64,000 nt of DNA from Cornus controversa (GCA_026545225.1 CM048845.1:17267001-17331000); one strand, 5' to 3'; positions 21,171 through 32,112 are shown, counted from the first letter of the stretch. The notes: generated from the sequence alone by a model not told the origin. Made by a program: numbers and translations.

Positions 21171-24027
21171 TGTAACGCCCTAATCCCCCGACTCTCGGGA
21201 ACCGGGGGTTAACCCGCCCATTCATTTGATCAAGTCAGCTAAGGCTATAACCAACATTTCCTTCTTTCAGTCGGCTGAAAATAAAGTTTCAGTCGGCTGA
21301 AAAAGTGCTCTAGAAATGCTTGTTTCATTCTGTCTCTTTTAGTCACCTAAAAGTGGACTTTCAGCCGCCTGAAAGTGGACTTTCAGCAAGCTGAAAGTCA
21401 ACTTTTCGCAGCTTGAAAGTGGACTTTCAGAAGGCTGAAAGTACCTGGGCCTAAATTTTTTTGACAGCATTCCTCAACCTGATTTCAAATGCTAACATCT
21501 CACAATCCGTAAGTCCATTGAACTTGAAATTTGACATGAATCATCCTTAACATGTCTAGTTTCTAACCCAATTTAAATCACCCAAAAATACCAACCACAA
21601 CCCAAGTTATGCTCAAATTAGTGAGTGTAGGTCAGATTTCCAACCCTTGCACCAAAACATGCATAACATTCTCAATTTAAATCCAAACAAGGTCTATGAT
21701 CCATCAAATCAAAGCTAACACAATTATCTTACTATATACATAAATTCCATTCACTCCTTGAACTCAAAATGGACACTTTTGGGCATGTGTCCCCCCAATG
21801 GCTACTTTAATACCTTAATGGCCATCAAGTAAATTCACATAACGTGCATTTCATACTTGAAATGTAATTCCATCTATTTTTCTTACCATATTCACTACAT
21901 AACTCATGTATACATACTTTCCATACTCCATTTGCTCATGATTAACCATACAAAAAATCATAGCTAAAGAGGAAAATGGTCTTACGGTACCATACATCTT
22001 CAACACACACTTTTCTCAAAAGGGTACATATCATTCATATGGTTTTCTTTCAAGCTTATAGTCATTACAAGAATTCATGCATAAAGTTCAAAATGCAACA
22101 AATTCTACCATGACTACAACTAATTCATTACCGTACCACAAGCCGGCATAGATAGCCAAAAGCATAAATGTCCAAAAATATAACTAGAACCCTCCTTGGA
22201 CACTCAAGTCTCATCCGTCATCGGCGCCTTATCTAAAAAAGAGTTTAGAATAAGGGGTTGAGCACCACTGCTGCTCAGTAGAGATACCCCAACCCACCTA
22301 AGTGCCGACTCGACACGACCTACATGAATGCATGTCACCACATTATATGTATCATCCAACATATACCATGTTCATTCATAATCAATGCATATATATATAA
22401 GGATGCATTAAACACGTATCATGCTTCATGATTTAAACTGAAAGCAATATCACAAACTTGTCTCCCTCTCGGACTCAACCCGATAACCTAACATGGTTTT
22501 TGACCAACCATGTGACCTGGGATGCCTCCCCCAACCTTTCCACGACTTTAACACATGCCGTCAACATCATGTCCCCGGGGCAATGCTTTGGTTTGCCCAT
22601 TGGTGATTAGTCTGTATCAGCACCGTCACCAAATATTCGTTTACTCAAGGTGATTAGACCGTATCCGTACCGTCACCGAGTATTAGGTGGCTCAAAATGG
22701 TTAGTCCATATTCGCACCGCCACTGAGCATAATTGGATTCAAGGTGATTAATCCTTATCAGCACCGTCACCGAATCATTGGGTGGCTCAAGGTGGTTAGT
22801 CCATATCCGCACCGCCACCGAGCATTATTGGCCCAAATAACCGACACCTAGCTTGACCACATTTTCCCGTTTCCTCACAACGGCCCATATATGCATTTCG
22901 AACATATAATAATCAAATATTCCATATTCACACTCCACAATGCACAAGCTAACTAGTGTAACACATAGCATGCATTTTCATCTCCATGAAGCCACACATA
23001 TATTTACCTATATATGTGAAACCTAGCGTATTATACACATATGCACATAAATTCCACTTAAGCACATATTAATCATGCTTCACCAATGCATACATTTTCT
23101 ATACAAATATAGCATGCATTTAACTCACCTACAACATATAACACATATATGTCTCACATTTGCACATAATTATACATGTACACCACATTAGGCACATAAG
23201 CATATATGCTCTCATTCTCTCATATTTTTATGCATTTGTCCTTCACATCATGCATACTAGGAGATACACATCTATTGCATAGAAGAGATTCAAGAGAATA
23301 AGAAAAACACCTTATCCCACCCCTCTTACATCTCTAAAACATGCAATACACACCCTTAGCTCTCACCACTTCACCCGAAACCCTAGAATCGACAAGTAGA
23401 TGAGAAGGAACACCCCTACCTCAAAATTCAAGCTTAGAAGTGGAAGACCCAAATTTCACCAAGCTTCAAACTCCTCCAATGGCAACTTTCCACCAATCAA
23501 AACGAAGAGGAGAGTGAGGGGAACAACTTTTGGTCTTGGCTTTACCCTTAAATCTCACTTCTTGGCCCTCAAAACTTAGAGAGAAGGAGAAAAGAGAAAC
23601 TTGTAGAGAGAGAGAGTAGGAGCCGGATGTAGAGAGAGAGAGAGAAGTGAAAATCTGATTTTTCTCCCCCTCTTTGCACATATATATCATATATTTCTCC
23701 TTTTGCAACTAAACCCTCCACCTTTTCCTTATTTGCTCCTTGTTATGGCCCTTTTTCGCTTATTCGCGAACTAGCCTTTACTCATTTTTCAAAACTTCAT
23801 TCATACCCTTAAACTTACATCCATACCCCCACACCACTCTCTAGAGCCGGTAGTTATTTTCCCCGGTTACCCAAACCCATTTCGGTCCCATACCCGTAAC
23901 CGAAAACACAAAGAGATCATTTAAGTCCACTAAGCATGTCATTAAACAATTAATCATGCTTAATAATTTCACTTAACTTTTAATCATAATTCAAAAAAAA
24001 AAAAAAAAAAAATTTCGGGTCGTTACA
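21171..24027 (-). mobile_element. Solo LTR (copy E, Tekay-like, 2857 bp) in the Tat 5' LTR
   Basis: On plus it runs TGTAACGCCCTAATCCCCCG to TTTCGGGTCGTTACA, with TGTAAC/GTTACA ends. The flanks CAAAG (21166-21170) and CATAG (24028-24032) are a five-base duplication with one change. On minus it starts TGTAACGACCCGAAATTT, resembling the D start, and ends in GGGGGATTAGGGCGTTACA, like other Tekay-like ends. The length fits one LTR and there is no coding sequence, so it is a solo LTR left by unequal recombination. It contains a GGTTAGTCCATATCCGCACC-type repeat near 22600-22830, a dyad array at 21270-21445 and a homopolymer A run at about 23994-24012. Confidence 0.85.
22595..22830 (+). repeat. ~57 bp tandem repeat inside solo LTR E
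   Basis: Five diverged units of the form GGTGATTAG-CCGTATC-GCACCGTCACCGA-TATT appear between about 22600 and 22830. This is the same LTR region in which the other copies show alternating CG-rich phrases. Confidence 0.75.
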
Positions 24028-26245
24028 CATAGGTTCGACAGAGTTTTTGTGTTCTCTTAAACTCTTTGTGTGTGTCCCCTCAAATGTGTAGGGTGACCTT
24101 GTATTTATAGGCCAAAGGGTGAGAGTTTAATTTGATAACTCCCCATTAATTGTGCCAACTTTCATGAATGAAGAGATTTTGTCTCCTTTAATATAGAAAT
24201 AAATTCAAATTTAAATTTGAATTGTCACACGTTTGTTTGAAGGTCTGAACCTTCAGGATTTTGACACGTGTTCGTTGATGGGACCTGCAATCATGGAATT
24301 TAATTAATCGAGAATGTTTCATTTCTTGACCGATCAGACAGTGATTAGCCCATCACAAAATTTATATGTCTACAATACCGATGGAGGATGAGGCATGATT
24401 AGCCCGATGGACTTTTGAAGTTCTTTTGAATTTTTGACCTTTTGGATATGTAGATAGATGTCCATGCCAGCTCGTGCATGTGGACAAAGTAGAAGTTTTG
24501 TATTTCCATTTGATTTATGTTAGTACACCAAAGTTTCAATGTAATGACCATATATGGGTCATATGTGACTTTTGGAGTATGGATAGAAAATGTTGGTTTT
24601 AACTTCTGTTATGTATGAATTTGATGATGTGATTGCTTAGAGATGTAAATTTATACTTGGACCATATTAATGATGTTTTAAATCATTCATTTGATGTCTT
24701 TCAATTTATGGAGAATGTATGAGAGTCATAGGTTGAGAATTGACTAAGTGTAGCATGGATTGTAGTCACTTGAGGACTTGTTGTTGAAGCAGTCAAGTGA
24801 TTACGATGCATCGTAATCCCTATTACGATGCATCGTAACCTCTGAAATGATGCATCGTAAATAGAAGGAGAATTGTCCATACAAAATCTAGAGGACTTCG
24901 CACCATGTTACGATACATGGAAGATGCATCGTAATTACGATGCATCATAATGAACATTATGATCCATCGTAATACATGGTTGGCTGAAATATTGAAATGT
25001 CTTAGGATGGGCTTGGGGCGTTAAGTACTGACCCTAATGGGACTAGTTGAGTCTGCAATATACAGTCATAGACACATGCATATAAATTAAGCTTCTGCAA
25101 TGATGTTGATGATTAGAAATGTGAGATGGTTAGGTGAAGTGAAAACATTGTTCACCCTTGAATTTCGGGAGCACAAGAAATTGGGGCGTGACAACATGGT
25201 ATGAGAGCGTGGTACCATAGTAAGTTTAGAGAGAGATGATGACATGACAACCTAATCACCCTTGGTTTTTAGGAGTTGGGAATCGGGGCATGATAAATGT
25301 CATGATTGCATTTCATGTAAGTCACGTCGAGTCGATGCATAAGTTGGTTTGAGTATCTCTACTAGATATGTTGACGCTCACTCCCTCTTCCTCCAAACAT
25401 TTTTTACAGATAAGACATCAGTGGTTGACGGAGCTTAGAGATGCTAAAACCTTAGCACTTGGTCTAGCGTTGAGATCATCTATATTAGATTTACATATGT
25501 CGCGTTTGAACATTTATCCAAACTTTGTAATTTGAATCTGAATTTTGGGTAGTATATGTATGAGCCATGTTTGTCACTTGAAATAATTGAGAATGAGATT
25601 AGGATTAATGTACAAATTTGGGTTGTTTCATTTCATATGATAGAATTATGATTTCCTTATCATTTATGCATGCTATGACTTAAATTGGATGTACGTAAAG
25701 TTATTTGGAATGTTGCATGTTAAGAATGAAGGTTAAACCATGAATTGGACATTTGAAAAATTGTACAGGATTTTCTGTCGAGGGTTTACGATTAATCGTA
25801 AGTCACACTTCGATTAATCGTAGTTCTTCAATTAATCGTAGATAACATTGTGATTCATCGTAATTCCAAGTCAAAATGGAGGCCAATTCCAGTGTTTTTC
25901 GATGAATCCTACGATACATCTACGATTGATCGCAATTATAATTGATCATAACGAAAGTTACGATTAATCGTATCTTAAGTTACGATTAATCGTACTGAGC
26001 AACTGCTTATGAAATTTGAGGTTGAAGCTTAAGTACACATATATGCTAATGAGAGACCCATTTGCATGAGTTGATACACACACACACACACACACATATA
26101 CATATGCATTGTATACATGATTATGGTTAGGCTTCTGTGGTTATGAGATCTCAAATTGATGTAAGGGTTTGGATGATAATTCACATACAATACTCACCCC
26201 CATTTCCCTCGCTCTTAACCGAGTGTTAGAAATCTGGGTGTGACA

Positions 26246-26445
26246 GGAAGAGACCTCTTTACTGCAGCCATGACCTTGCCTTAGGGTTGCAAGGGGAGAG
26301 AAGGGCATCGGAGTAAGGAGGCGAGAGAGAGATGAGAGATGAACGACTGTGAGGGTATGTGAAAGGTGGAGGGAGAGAGAGAGAGAGAATTGACGGATAG
26401 AGACAGAGAGGAGGGAGCGATTAATTTGGCTCTGATACCAAGGTA
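26246..26445. other. Purine-rich stretch with a minus-strand initiator-tRNA primer-site match
   Basis: GGCTCTGATACCA at 26429-26441 is the complement of TGGTATCAGAGCC, the usual primer site for initiator methionine tRNA in plant LTR elements. Its orientation implies a minus-strand element whose 5' LTR would end just to the right. No matching LTR could be delimited. The rest is GAGAGA-rich. Confidence 0.45.
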
Positions 26446-26904
26446 ATTTTTGTGTAATGGCTTACTCGATTAGAGAGCTATGGTGTTGTATATATGGACT
26501 TGTTTGACCTGCGTTTTGTTTTTGTTTTTGCTGTTTTATTTCAGCACTGTAGGAACAAAGTATGTTTGGTACCGTCTGTTGTGTTTTGAAAGTGTCAAAA
26601 TATTTTAAAAATTTGAGTTGAAATTGGAAACACTATTTTAGTGTTTTTATTGTGTTTCGACTACTATAGCGGAAAAAATAAAAAAAAACGTAAAATATAT
26701 TTTCGTTACAAAACGTATTTTTAATTACTATTCAAAACACTTGTAATAAAAACAATTGTTCCGTTTTAGGTAAAAATACAAAATGTAAAATACAAATTCA
26801 TGCAGAACATGTTTTATATTAATAAGGATGTACAAAACAAGAAAAAGAAGAAAAATAAGTTCCAAAATAATAATAATAAAAAAAACATGTTTTCCGACAT
26901 TTCT

Positions 26905-27585
26905 TCGAAGTTTACACGTTTTGAAATTTCCAAGCAATTACAAAAATGTGTCTTTCTTCCAAGTTTCAAATGAATCACAATTTTTTTCCCACCACAAAGA
27001 AGAGGAATTTATTCATAAGAAGCGAGGTTATTACATAGGAAAATGACGGTCAGTCAAATCAGAGGCATTTTCTCTATGAAAGCCAATCAGGCCATATAGT
27101 CCACTCACAATCGCCCATCACAAAGAAGAAACTCAGAAAATTCATTGAAATTATCGAGAGCTTTACGAAAAATATCTTGCGTATTCCATTGTCTATCGTT
27201 GAAAATAAAATCGTTTCTAATCTTCCATATTTGCCTACATAAAAAACACAGAGTATGAACTCAAAAAAAGGATGACTGATCAAGATTTTTCATGGTATAA
27301 TTTATTTATTTCTTTTTTTTAAAAAAAAACTATTATGTTTGAGAAAAATAATTTAGATTTAGAGGAATGCACAACCATTAAACTTTATGCTAGGTCAATA
27401 GAATTTAAGTTTAAAAATATTTTCAGTTTTTAAGGTAAAGCATTCACTTTTACACCTTTCAAAATTTTCAATAGTTAAAAAAAAAAAAAAAAAGTATGTT
27501 TCTTCGAAGTTTACATCTTTTGAAATTTTCAAGCATTTAAAAAAATGTATTTCTTCCAAGTTTTAAATGAATCAAGAATTTTATA
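26905..27585. repeat. ~80 bp direct repeat pair
   Basis: A block with GAAGTTTACA-TTTTGAAATTT, then CAAGCA and TTTCTTCCAAGTTT-AAATGAATCA, occurs at about 26905-26983 and 27503-27580. The two copies flank the LINE fragment. Confidence 0.7.
27100..27262 (-). pseudogene. LINE ORF2 C-terminal fragment
   Basis: One minus-strand frame encodes LCFLCRQIWKIRNDFIF followed by NDRQWNTQDIFRKAL and FNEFSEFLL. The RQIWKIRND phrase is typical of the C-terminal tail of plant LINE reverse transcriptases, after the zinc-binding domain. Only about 50 codons remain, bounded by unrelated AT-rich DNA. Confidence 0.6.
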
Positions 27586-27976
27586 CAAGACATTATTTAC
27601 CTGAGATAATTTTTTTTTTAAGAAACTAATATGGATATAGGAAAATATTTTAGATTTGGATGAATAAACAACCATTAAATTTTGTGTTAGAATTTAGGTT
27701 TATAGATTTTATAGACGAGAAAATATCAGTTTTTTGTCTTTGATATTTCTAATTTGTTGTACATGGCTGTATAAGTCTATTATTTCATGATTACTATTTA
27801 ATTTTTCAATTTGTGATTTTGGGTCACGTGCACAGCTACCAGCCTTGATGAAACCACGGTAGATGACCTCCCTTTGTAGCTCCAAACCTCGCATAACTGA
27901 AACCATCTTCTGAGACTGGAGTGACATGAATTGTAGAAGAAATTGCTTTCCCTTCAATAGCATTCATAGAGTAATG

Positions 27977-27978
<2 letters not shown>

Positions 27979-28017
<39 letters not shown>

Positions 28018-28018
28018 T
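27979..28018. repeat. (TA)n(CA)n compound microsatellite
   Basis: About ten TA units followed by about ten CA units. It lies about 600 bp upstream of NBS-LRR gene 1. Confidence 0.95.
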
Positions 28019-28609
28019 ATACATCTGTAGAGACGAAGAAGGTGGCGAAACTACGATCACTGTGGCGACAACAATTGTTCATCTGTTTCAGATCTTCTCT
28101 TTCTAAGGTAAAACTACTTCAATAAATCACAAATTAAACAAAAATTAAGCCAAGGATGTCCAAAATCGTGAGACCCAACATGTATATATACACATATATA
28201 CACACACCAATACCCACATCCATACATTATACTTACTGCTGTGTCTTTTCTGATACTGATGGCCTTTTGTGCATTCTTTTGGTAATTTTGGGCAAAACAG
28301 CTAAGCAATTTTCTGAGATCTAACTCAAGTAATTCATCTCCATTCTTTGATTAATTTTTTTCAAAGTTGGCGACATGTCATTTTCCATAAATACTGTAAT
28401 TGATTAGGTTGGAGATATAATTGTCATATAAATCGTATTCAAATGTTTAGCTGACTGGATTTCACGATAGAGGAAGCTTCCACTAAGTGACAAATCCTCA
28501 CCAAATCTAGTTGCATTGCATTGACTGGGGAATATGCATGGTAGTCCACCATCTAGTGGGTCGCTGAAACTGACATTTAAAAAATTGATATAGAAGGGTT
28601 GTAGCTATC

Positions 28610-28617
28610 TATAAATA
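28610..28617 (+). promoter_or_regulatory. TATA box of NBS-LRR gene 1
   Basis: TATAAATA lies 79 bases upstream of the chosen ATG at 28696. The same box with the same following sequence (TTGGTCATTCATGCCAGTC) precedes gene 2, so the promoter was duplicated with the gene. Confidence 0.65.
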
Positions 28618-28695
28618 TTGGTCATTCATGCCAGTCTTCCACTTGCTACAACAACCTTATACATATTGATTCCAACATTGTTTTTCCACTCAAAA

Positions 28696-31600
28696 ATGGC
28701 CGATGCAGTTCTTTCCACAATTGTGACTGAAATTGTGAATAAGTTGGGGTCAGTAGCTCTACAAGAGATTCAATTGGCGTGTGGTGTCAAAAATGAGGCT
28801 TGCAAGTTGGGGAACACAGTTTCCACTATCAAAGCTGTACTTCTTGATGCGCAGGAGAAGCAAGCCACAAACCATGAGGTTCAGGATTGGCTTGAAAAGC
28901 TCAACGATGCGGTGTACGATGCTGATGACTTGTTGGATGATTTCTCCACAGAAGCTCTGTGGCGGAAGGTGATGACCCAGAATAAAAGGGCCAAGAAGGT
29001 ACGTATTTTCTTCTCAAGCTCAAACCAGCTTCTTTTTAGTCTTAAGATGGGTCACCAAGTTAAGGCCATTCGTGAGAGACTGGATGCTATAGGAGAAGAT
29101 AAGAACAAGTTCCATTTTACTGAACAACCTCTAGAGATGCGGGCTGATCGGATGAGGATCAAGAGAGAGACTCATTCTTTTGTGTGTGAGGACAAAGTTA
29201 TTGGGAGGGATGATGATAAAAAGGCAATTGTAGAATTATTGATGGATTGCAATGTTCAAGAGAATATTTCAATTGTTACAATTGTTGGAATTGGGGGCCT
29301 AGGAAAGACTGAACTTGCAAAACTTGTGTACAATGATTTGAATGTCACTGAACATTTTGAATGTAAGATGTGGGTGTGTGTTTCTGATATCTTTGATGTG
29401 AAACAAATTGCTGAAAAGATATTAGAAAGTGGAATAGGTAGGAAACCTGAAAGCCTTCATCTAGAAGGAGTGCAAAATGACCTCAGGAGAGAAATTGATG
29501 GGAAAAAGTATTTACTTGTGTTGGATGATGTGTGGAACGAGGATGGTGAACAATGGATACGCCTAAGAGATTTGTTAGTGGGTGGTGCAAAAGGAAGTAG
29601 GATTTTGATAACCACTCGCACTAAATTAGTGGCAACTGTTATAGAGACAAATTCATTGTATCCTTTGAAAGGCTTGCCTGAGAAAGAGTCTTGGTCTCTA
29701 TTTAAGCAAATGGCCTTCAAAGAAGGGAAAGAACCAGAGAATCCATGCCTAGTGAAAATAGGAAAGGAAATTGTGGAGAAGTGTGCTGGAGTTCCTCTAG
29801 CCATAAGAGTTTTAGGAAGCCTATTACACTCTAAGGATACTGTGAATGAGTGGTTGAATATCAGAAATAAAAATATGTCAAAAATTTCTCAAGAGGAAAA
29901 CAATATTCTACCAATATTGAAGTTGAGCTATGATCAACTTCCTTGGGATCTAAAACAATGCTTTGCATTTTGTCGCTTATATCCTAAAGATCATGTAATT
30001 GTTAAGCAACAATTAATCCAACTGTGGATTGCGCATGGATTTATTCAGTCGTCAAATGAAAATCAAGATATGGAAGATATTGGAGATTCGTATTTTATGA
30101 ATTTACTAAGGAGGTCCTTTTTTCAAGATGAAGAAGTAGACGAATTTGGTAATATAATATGTTGTAAAATGCATGATCTTATGAATGACCTTGCACAATC
30201 AGTTGCGGGAACTGAAAGTTCCATGGTGAATTTGGAAACAAAAGATGTTTCTCAAAGAACCCGTCATGTGTCATTTGATTGCGGTATATATTCATTACGG
30301 GAAATTACCCCATTGCTTAGATCTATCAAGATAAGAACATTCTTTTTGCCAGTTCAAGGACGTTCATATTATACGAGTCTGGATAACTCTGTTTGTGAAA
30401 GGATTATTTCTACTTTCAAAATGGTTCGCGTGTTGGACATGCATTGCTTGGGGTTGGAGACAGTGCCGTGTTGCATAAGCGAGCTAAGGCATTTAAGGTA
30501 TCTTGATCTTTCCTATAATGGTATGATTAAGGGACTGCCAAATTCGATTACGAAGTTGCAAAATTTGCAAACCCTAAAACTTACTCGGTGTAAAAATCTG
30601 ATTGAATTGCCAAGAGAGATGAGAAAATTGGTGAGCCTCAGGCATCTCGAGCTTGGCGGATGCTCGGCTTTGACTGATATGCCGCGTGGAGTGGGGCAGC
30701 TGACTTGTCTTCGAACTTTAAAGCCGTTCATCATGGGTCCAGGTAACAGTTTAAGTGAATTGAAAGGTTTAAACAATTTAAGAGGAGAGTTAGCGATTGG
30801 ACCACCAGAAGAACAACCGTCTATAACATGGAGACGACCAAGATGGATGTCTGAAACAAGGGGACCAATAGATGTGATAGCGATAGGAGTGCGAGCAATA
30901 CCAGTGCGACGATCAGTTTTAACAAGGGCAACACCGAAAGAAGCAGAGGAAGCAAACTTGAAGGGGAAAGAATACCTTCAGTGTTTGAAGTTAAATTTCA
31001 AGCAGTTCCATGGTGATGGTAAGTTAGAGTTAGTGTTGGATGCTCTCCAACCACATGTAAATCTGAAGAAGCTCGAAATATGTTTTTATGGTGGTGTGAG
31101 ATTACCAACATGGATGTCGTCCCTCCCAAATGTTGTTGAAATTGTCTTACATCGGTGTAAGGGATGCAAACATCTTCCCAAACTCGAGCATCTTCCTTCT
31201 CTCCAAACTCTGGATCTTAGTATTTTATCTTCAGTAGAGTACATAGATGACGATTACATTTGTGGAGGAAGACGAGAAACAACAGCAACTACAAGAACAT
31301 TCTTTCCATCACTGAAACGTCTCCGTCTCTATGACTTGCGTAATTTGAAAGGATGGTGGAGGAGTAAAAAACACCCTTTCCATCTAATGCTACCATCATT
31401 TCCTTCTCTCCATCAATCAGAGATCTGGAACTGCCCTAAGCTAACATCAATGCCTCTGCAACCAACTGTTGAAACACTAAAATTGCAGGGAGTCAATAAG
31501 AAGATAGTACAACAGCAGTTACTCGTTCCTCTTCCCAACTTAGAGGAATTGAAAATATTTTCCATCAAGGATCTAGTTACTCTGCCGGAGGAGGCATTCC

Positions 31601-32112
31601 AGTGTCTCACTTCTCTCCGAGTTCTACAGATTTCTGAATGTCCAAGATTAACCTCTCTGTCTAGAGGGATGCGACATCTCACCGCCCTCCAGTCTCTGAA
31701 AATCGACAAATGCCAAGTGCTTAATTTGTCAAGTGGTGATGATGACGGCATGCATTTTCAAGGCCTTAGGAACCTAACTTCTCTGGATATCCACCACAAC
31801 ACCAAGTTGGAGTCTCTTCCTGCTGGGCTTCAACACGTTACCTCTCTGCAACGTCTATCCATTTCATTCTGTGAAAATTTGATCAGTTTACCCGAGTGGA
31901 TTGGCAACCTCACATCACTCCAACAACTTCAAATTGAATGCCTGAGATTGACATCGCTGCCCAAAGGGATGCGTTGGCTCACTGCATTGCGGAAACTGGA
32001 AATTTGCCCTTGTCTCCAGGAATTAGAAGAGAGATGCTGTTTTGAAACTGGGGAAGATTGGCCAAAGATTGCTCACATCCCAGAGGTTCAAATAGGAAGA
32101 TTTTACTTATAG
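28696..32112 (+). CDS. CC-NB-ARC-LRR disease resistance protein (RGA type), intact, 1138 aa
   Basis: This is an intracellular immune receptor of the CNL class; in the family, such proteins sense pathogen effectors and switch from ADP- to ATP-bound state to trigger defence. I chose the ATG at 28696 (AAAAATGGCC context, MADAVLSTI start usual for RGA proteins) rather than the in-frame ATG at 28618, which would start in the TATA region. The N-terminal coiled coil (1-165) has DADDLLDDF at 75-83. NB-ARC (about 166-505) has P-loop GIGGLGKT at 198-205, kinase-2 YLLVLDDVW at 272-280, RNBS-B GSRILITTR at 300-308, GLPL-type GVPLAI at 365-370, RNBS-D QCFAFCRLYP at 421-430 and MHD at 492-494. Leucine-rich repeats run from about 560 to the end, closing with GEDWPKIAHIPEV. 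It is a single exon. Residues about 703-742 form an insertion absent from gene 2. All nucleotide-binding motifs are present, so it may be functional; the recognised pathogen is unknown. Confidence 0.93.
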   Translation: MADAVLSTIVTEIVNKLGSVALQEIQLACGVKNEACKLGNTVSTIKAVLLDAQEKQATNHEVQDWLEKLNDAVYDADDLLDDFSTEALWRKVMTQNKRAKKVRIFFSSSNQLLFSLKMGHQVKAIRERLDAIGEDKNKFHFTEQPLEMRADRMRIKRETHSFVCEDKVIGRDDDKKAIVELLMDCNVQENISIVTIVGIGGLGKTELAKLVYNDLNVTEHFECKMWVCVSDIFDVKQIAEKILESGIGRKPESLHLEGVQNDLRREIDGKKYLLVLDDVWNEDGEQWIRLRDLLVGGAKGSRILITTRTKLVATVIETNSLYPLKGLPEKESWSLFKQMAFKEGKEPENPCLVKIGKEIVEKCAGVPLAIRVLGSLLHSKDTVNEWLNIRNKNMSKISQEENNILPILKLSYDQLPWDLKQCFAFCRLYPKDHVIVKQQLIQLWIAHGFIQSSNENQDMEDIGDSYFMNLLRRSFFQDEEVDEFGNIICCKMHDLMNDLAQSVAGTESSMVNLETKDVSQRTRHVSFDCGIYSLREITPLLRSIKIRTFFLPVQGRSYYTSLDNSVCERIISTFKMVRVLDMHCLGLETVPCCISELRHLRYLDLSYNGMIKGLPNSITKLQNLQTLKLTRCKNLIELPREMRKLVSLRHLELGGCSALTDMPRGVGQLTCLRTLKPFIMGPGNSLSELKGLNNLRGELAIGPPEEQPSITWRRPRWMSETRGPIDVIAIGVRAIPVRRSVLTRATPKEAEEANLKGKEYLQCLKLNFKQFHGDGKLELVLDALQPHVNLKKLEICFYGGVRLPTWMSSLPNVVEIVLHRCKGCKHLPKLEHLPSLQTLDLSILSSVEYIDDDYICGGRRETTATTRTFFPSLKRLRLYDLRNLKGWWRSKKHPFHLMLPSFPSLHQSEIWNCPKLTSMPLQPTVETLKLQGVNKKIVQQQLLVPLPNLEELKIFSIKDLVTLPEEAFQCLTSLRVLQISECPRLTSLSRGMRHLTALQSLKIDKCQVLNLSSGDDDGMHFQGLRNLTSLDIHHNTKLESLPAGLQHVTSLQRLSISFCENLISLPEWIGNLTSLQQLQIECLRLTSLPKGMRWLTALRKLEICPCLQELEERCCFETGEDWPKIAHIPEVQIGRFYL

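Larger units (their letters stand above)
9730..24374 (-). mobile_element. Tat-like Ty3/gypsy retrotransposon, minus strand, degenerate
   Basis: Two LTRs (9730-10435; 20808-24374 with an insertion) flank gag, protease and reverse transcriptase on the minus strand, an integrase fragment and a plant mobile domain ORF on the plus strand. The sequence next to the 5' LTR (20806 downward on minus) reads TTTCTAGCACGCCCGGTGGG, a leader seen in plant Ty3/gypsy elements of this lineage. The polypurine tract AAGTGGGGGCAATT sits next to the 3' LTR. Net length is about 11.8 kb without the solo LTR. Flanking bases ACACA/ATACC are not a clean duplication. Stops and frameshifts occur in every domain, so the element is inactive. 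Confidence 0.85.
20808..24374 (-). repeat. 5' LTR of the Tat-like element, interrupted
   Basis: The halves are 20808-21170 and 24028-24374, collinear with the 3' LTR. The break falls inside GAGGCA-AAGGTTCG, matching GGCAGAGGTTCGG in the intact LTR near 10090. The two LTRs differ at many positions, so the insertion is not recent. Confidence 0.9.
8206..25295 (+). mobile_element. Tekay-like solo LTR (copy A), split by the Tat element
   Basis: It starts TGTAGCGATAGCAACC at 8206 and ends GGGGCATGATA at 25295 (CA decayed to TA). The flanking five-base duplication AATGT is perfect (8201-8205 and 25296-25300). Without the Tat insertion it is 2445 bp, almost exactly the length of LTR D minus its MITE (about 2446 bp). 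It matches D along its length, for example AAAACATGTTTGG near 8303, and the AATCACCCTTGG block near its end. A dyad array (TTACGATGCATCGTAA) lies at 24796-24985, and an internal LTR-end plus primer-site-like signal at 25183-25208. Confidence 0.8.
7311..26245 (+). mobile_element. Outer Tekay-like LTR remnant (copy B), split by nested insertions
   Basis: 7311-8205 resembles the middle of the other Tekay-like LTRs here (GGGTGCAAGACCTGAAACTT near 7835; compare 9327 and 59600). After solo LTR A, sequence resumes at 25296 with AATGTCATGATTGC and ends with TCTGGGTGTGACA at 26245, a typical LTR terminus. The 5' part is truncated at the foldback. It is the oldest layer of the nest. A dyad array of the TTACGATTAATCGTAA type lies at about 25786-26000. 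Confidence 0.6.

Noticed and set aside
9725-24379. Five-base target duplication for the Tat element
   Set aside because: Flanks ACACA and ATACC agree at only three positions; too weak to claim, though LTR ends and collinearity of the host LTR support the boundaries.
26429-26441. tRNA gene
   Set aside because: Only a 13-base complement of the initiator tRNA end is present, as expected of a retroelement primer site; there is no cloverleaf sequence.
28618-28695. Upstream in-frame ATG of NBS-LRR gene 1 adding 26 residues
   Set aside because: It would start one base after the TATA box and is not the family N-terminus; the MADAV start at 28696 has better context and matches relatives.
29457-29804. 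Minus-strand 115-codon frame opposite the NB-ARC domain
   Set aside because: It mirrors a conserved coding region on plus, so it is an antisense shadow.
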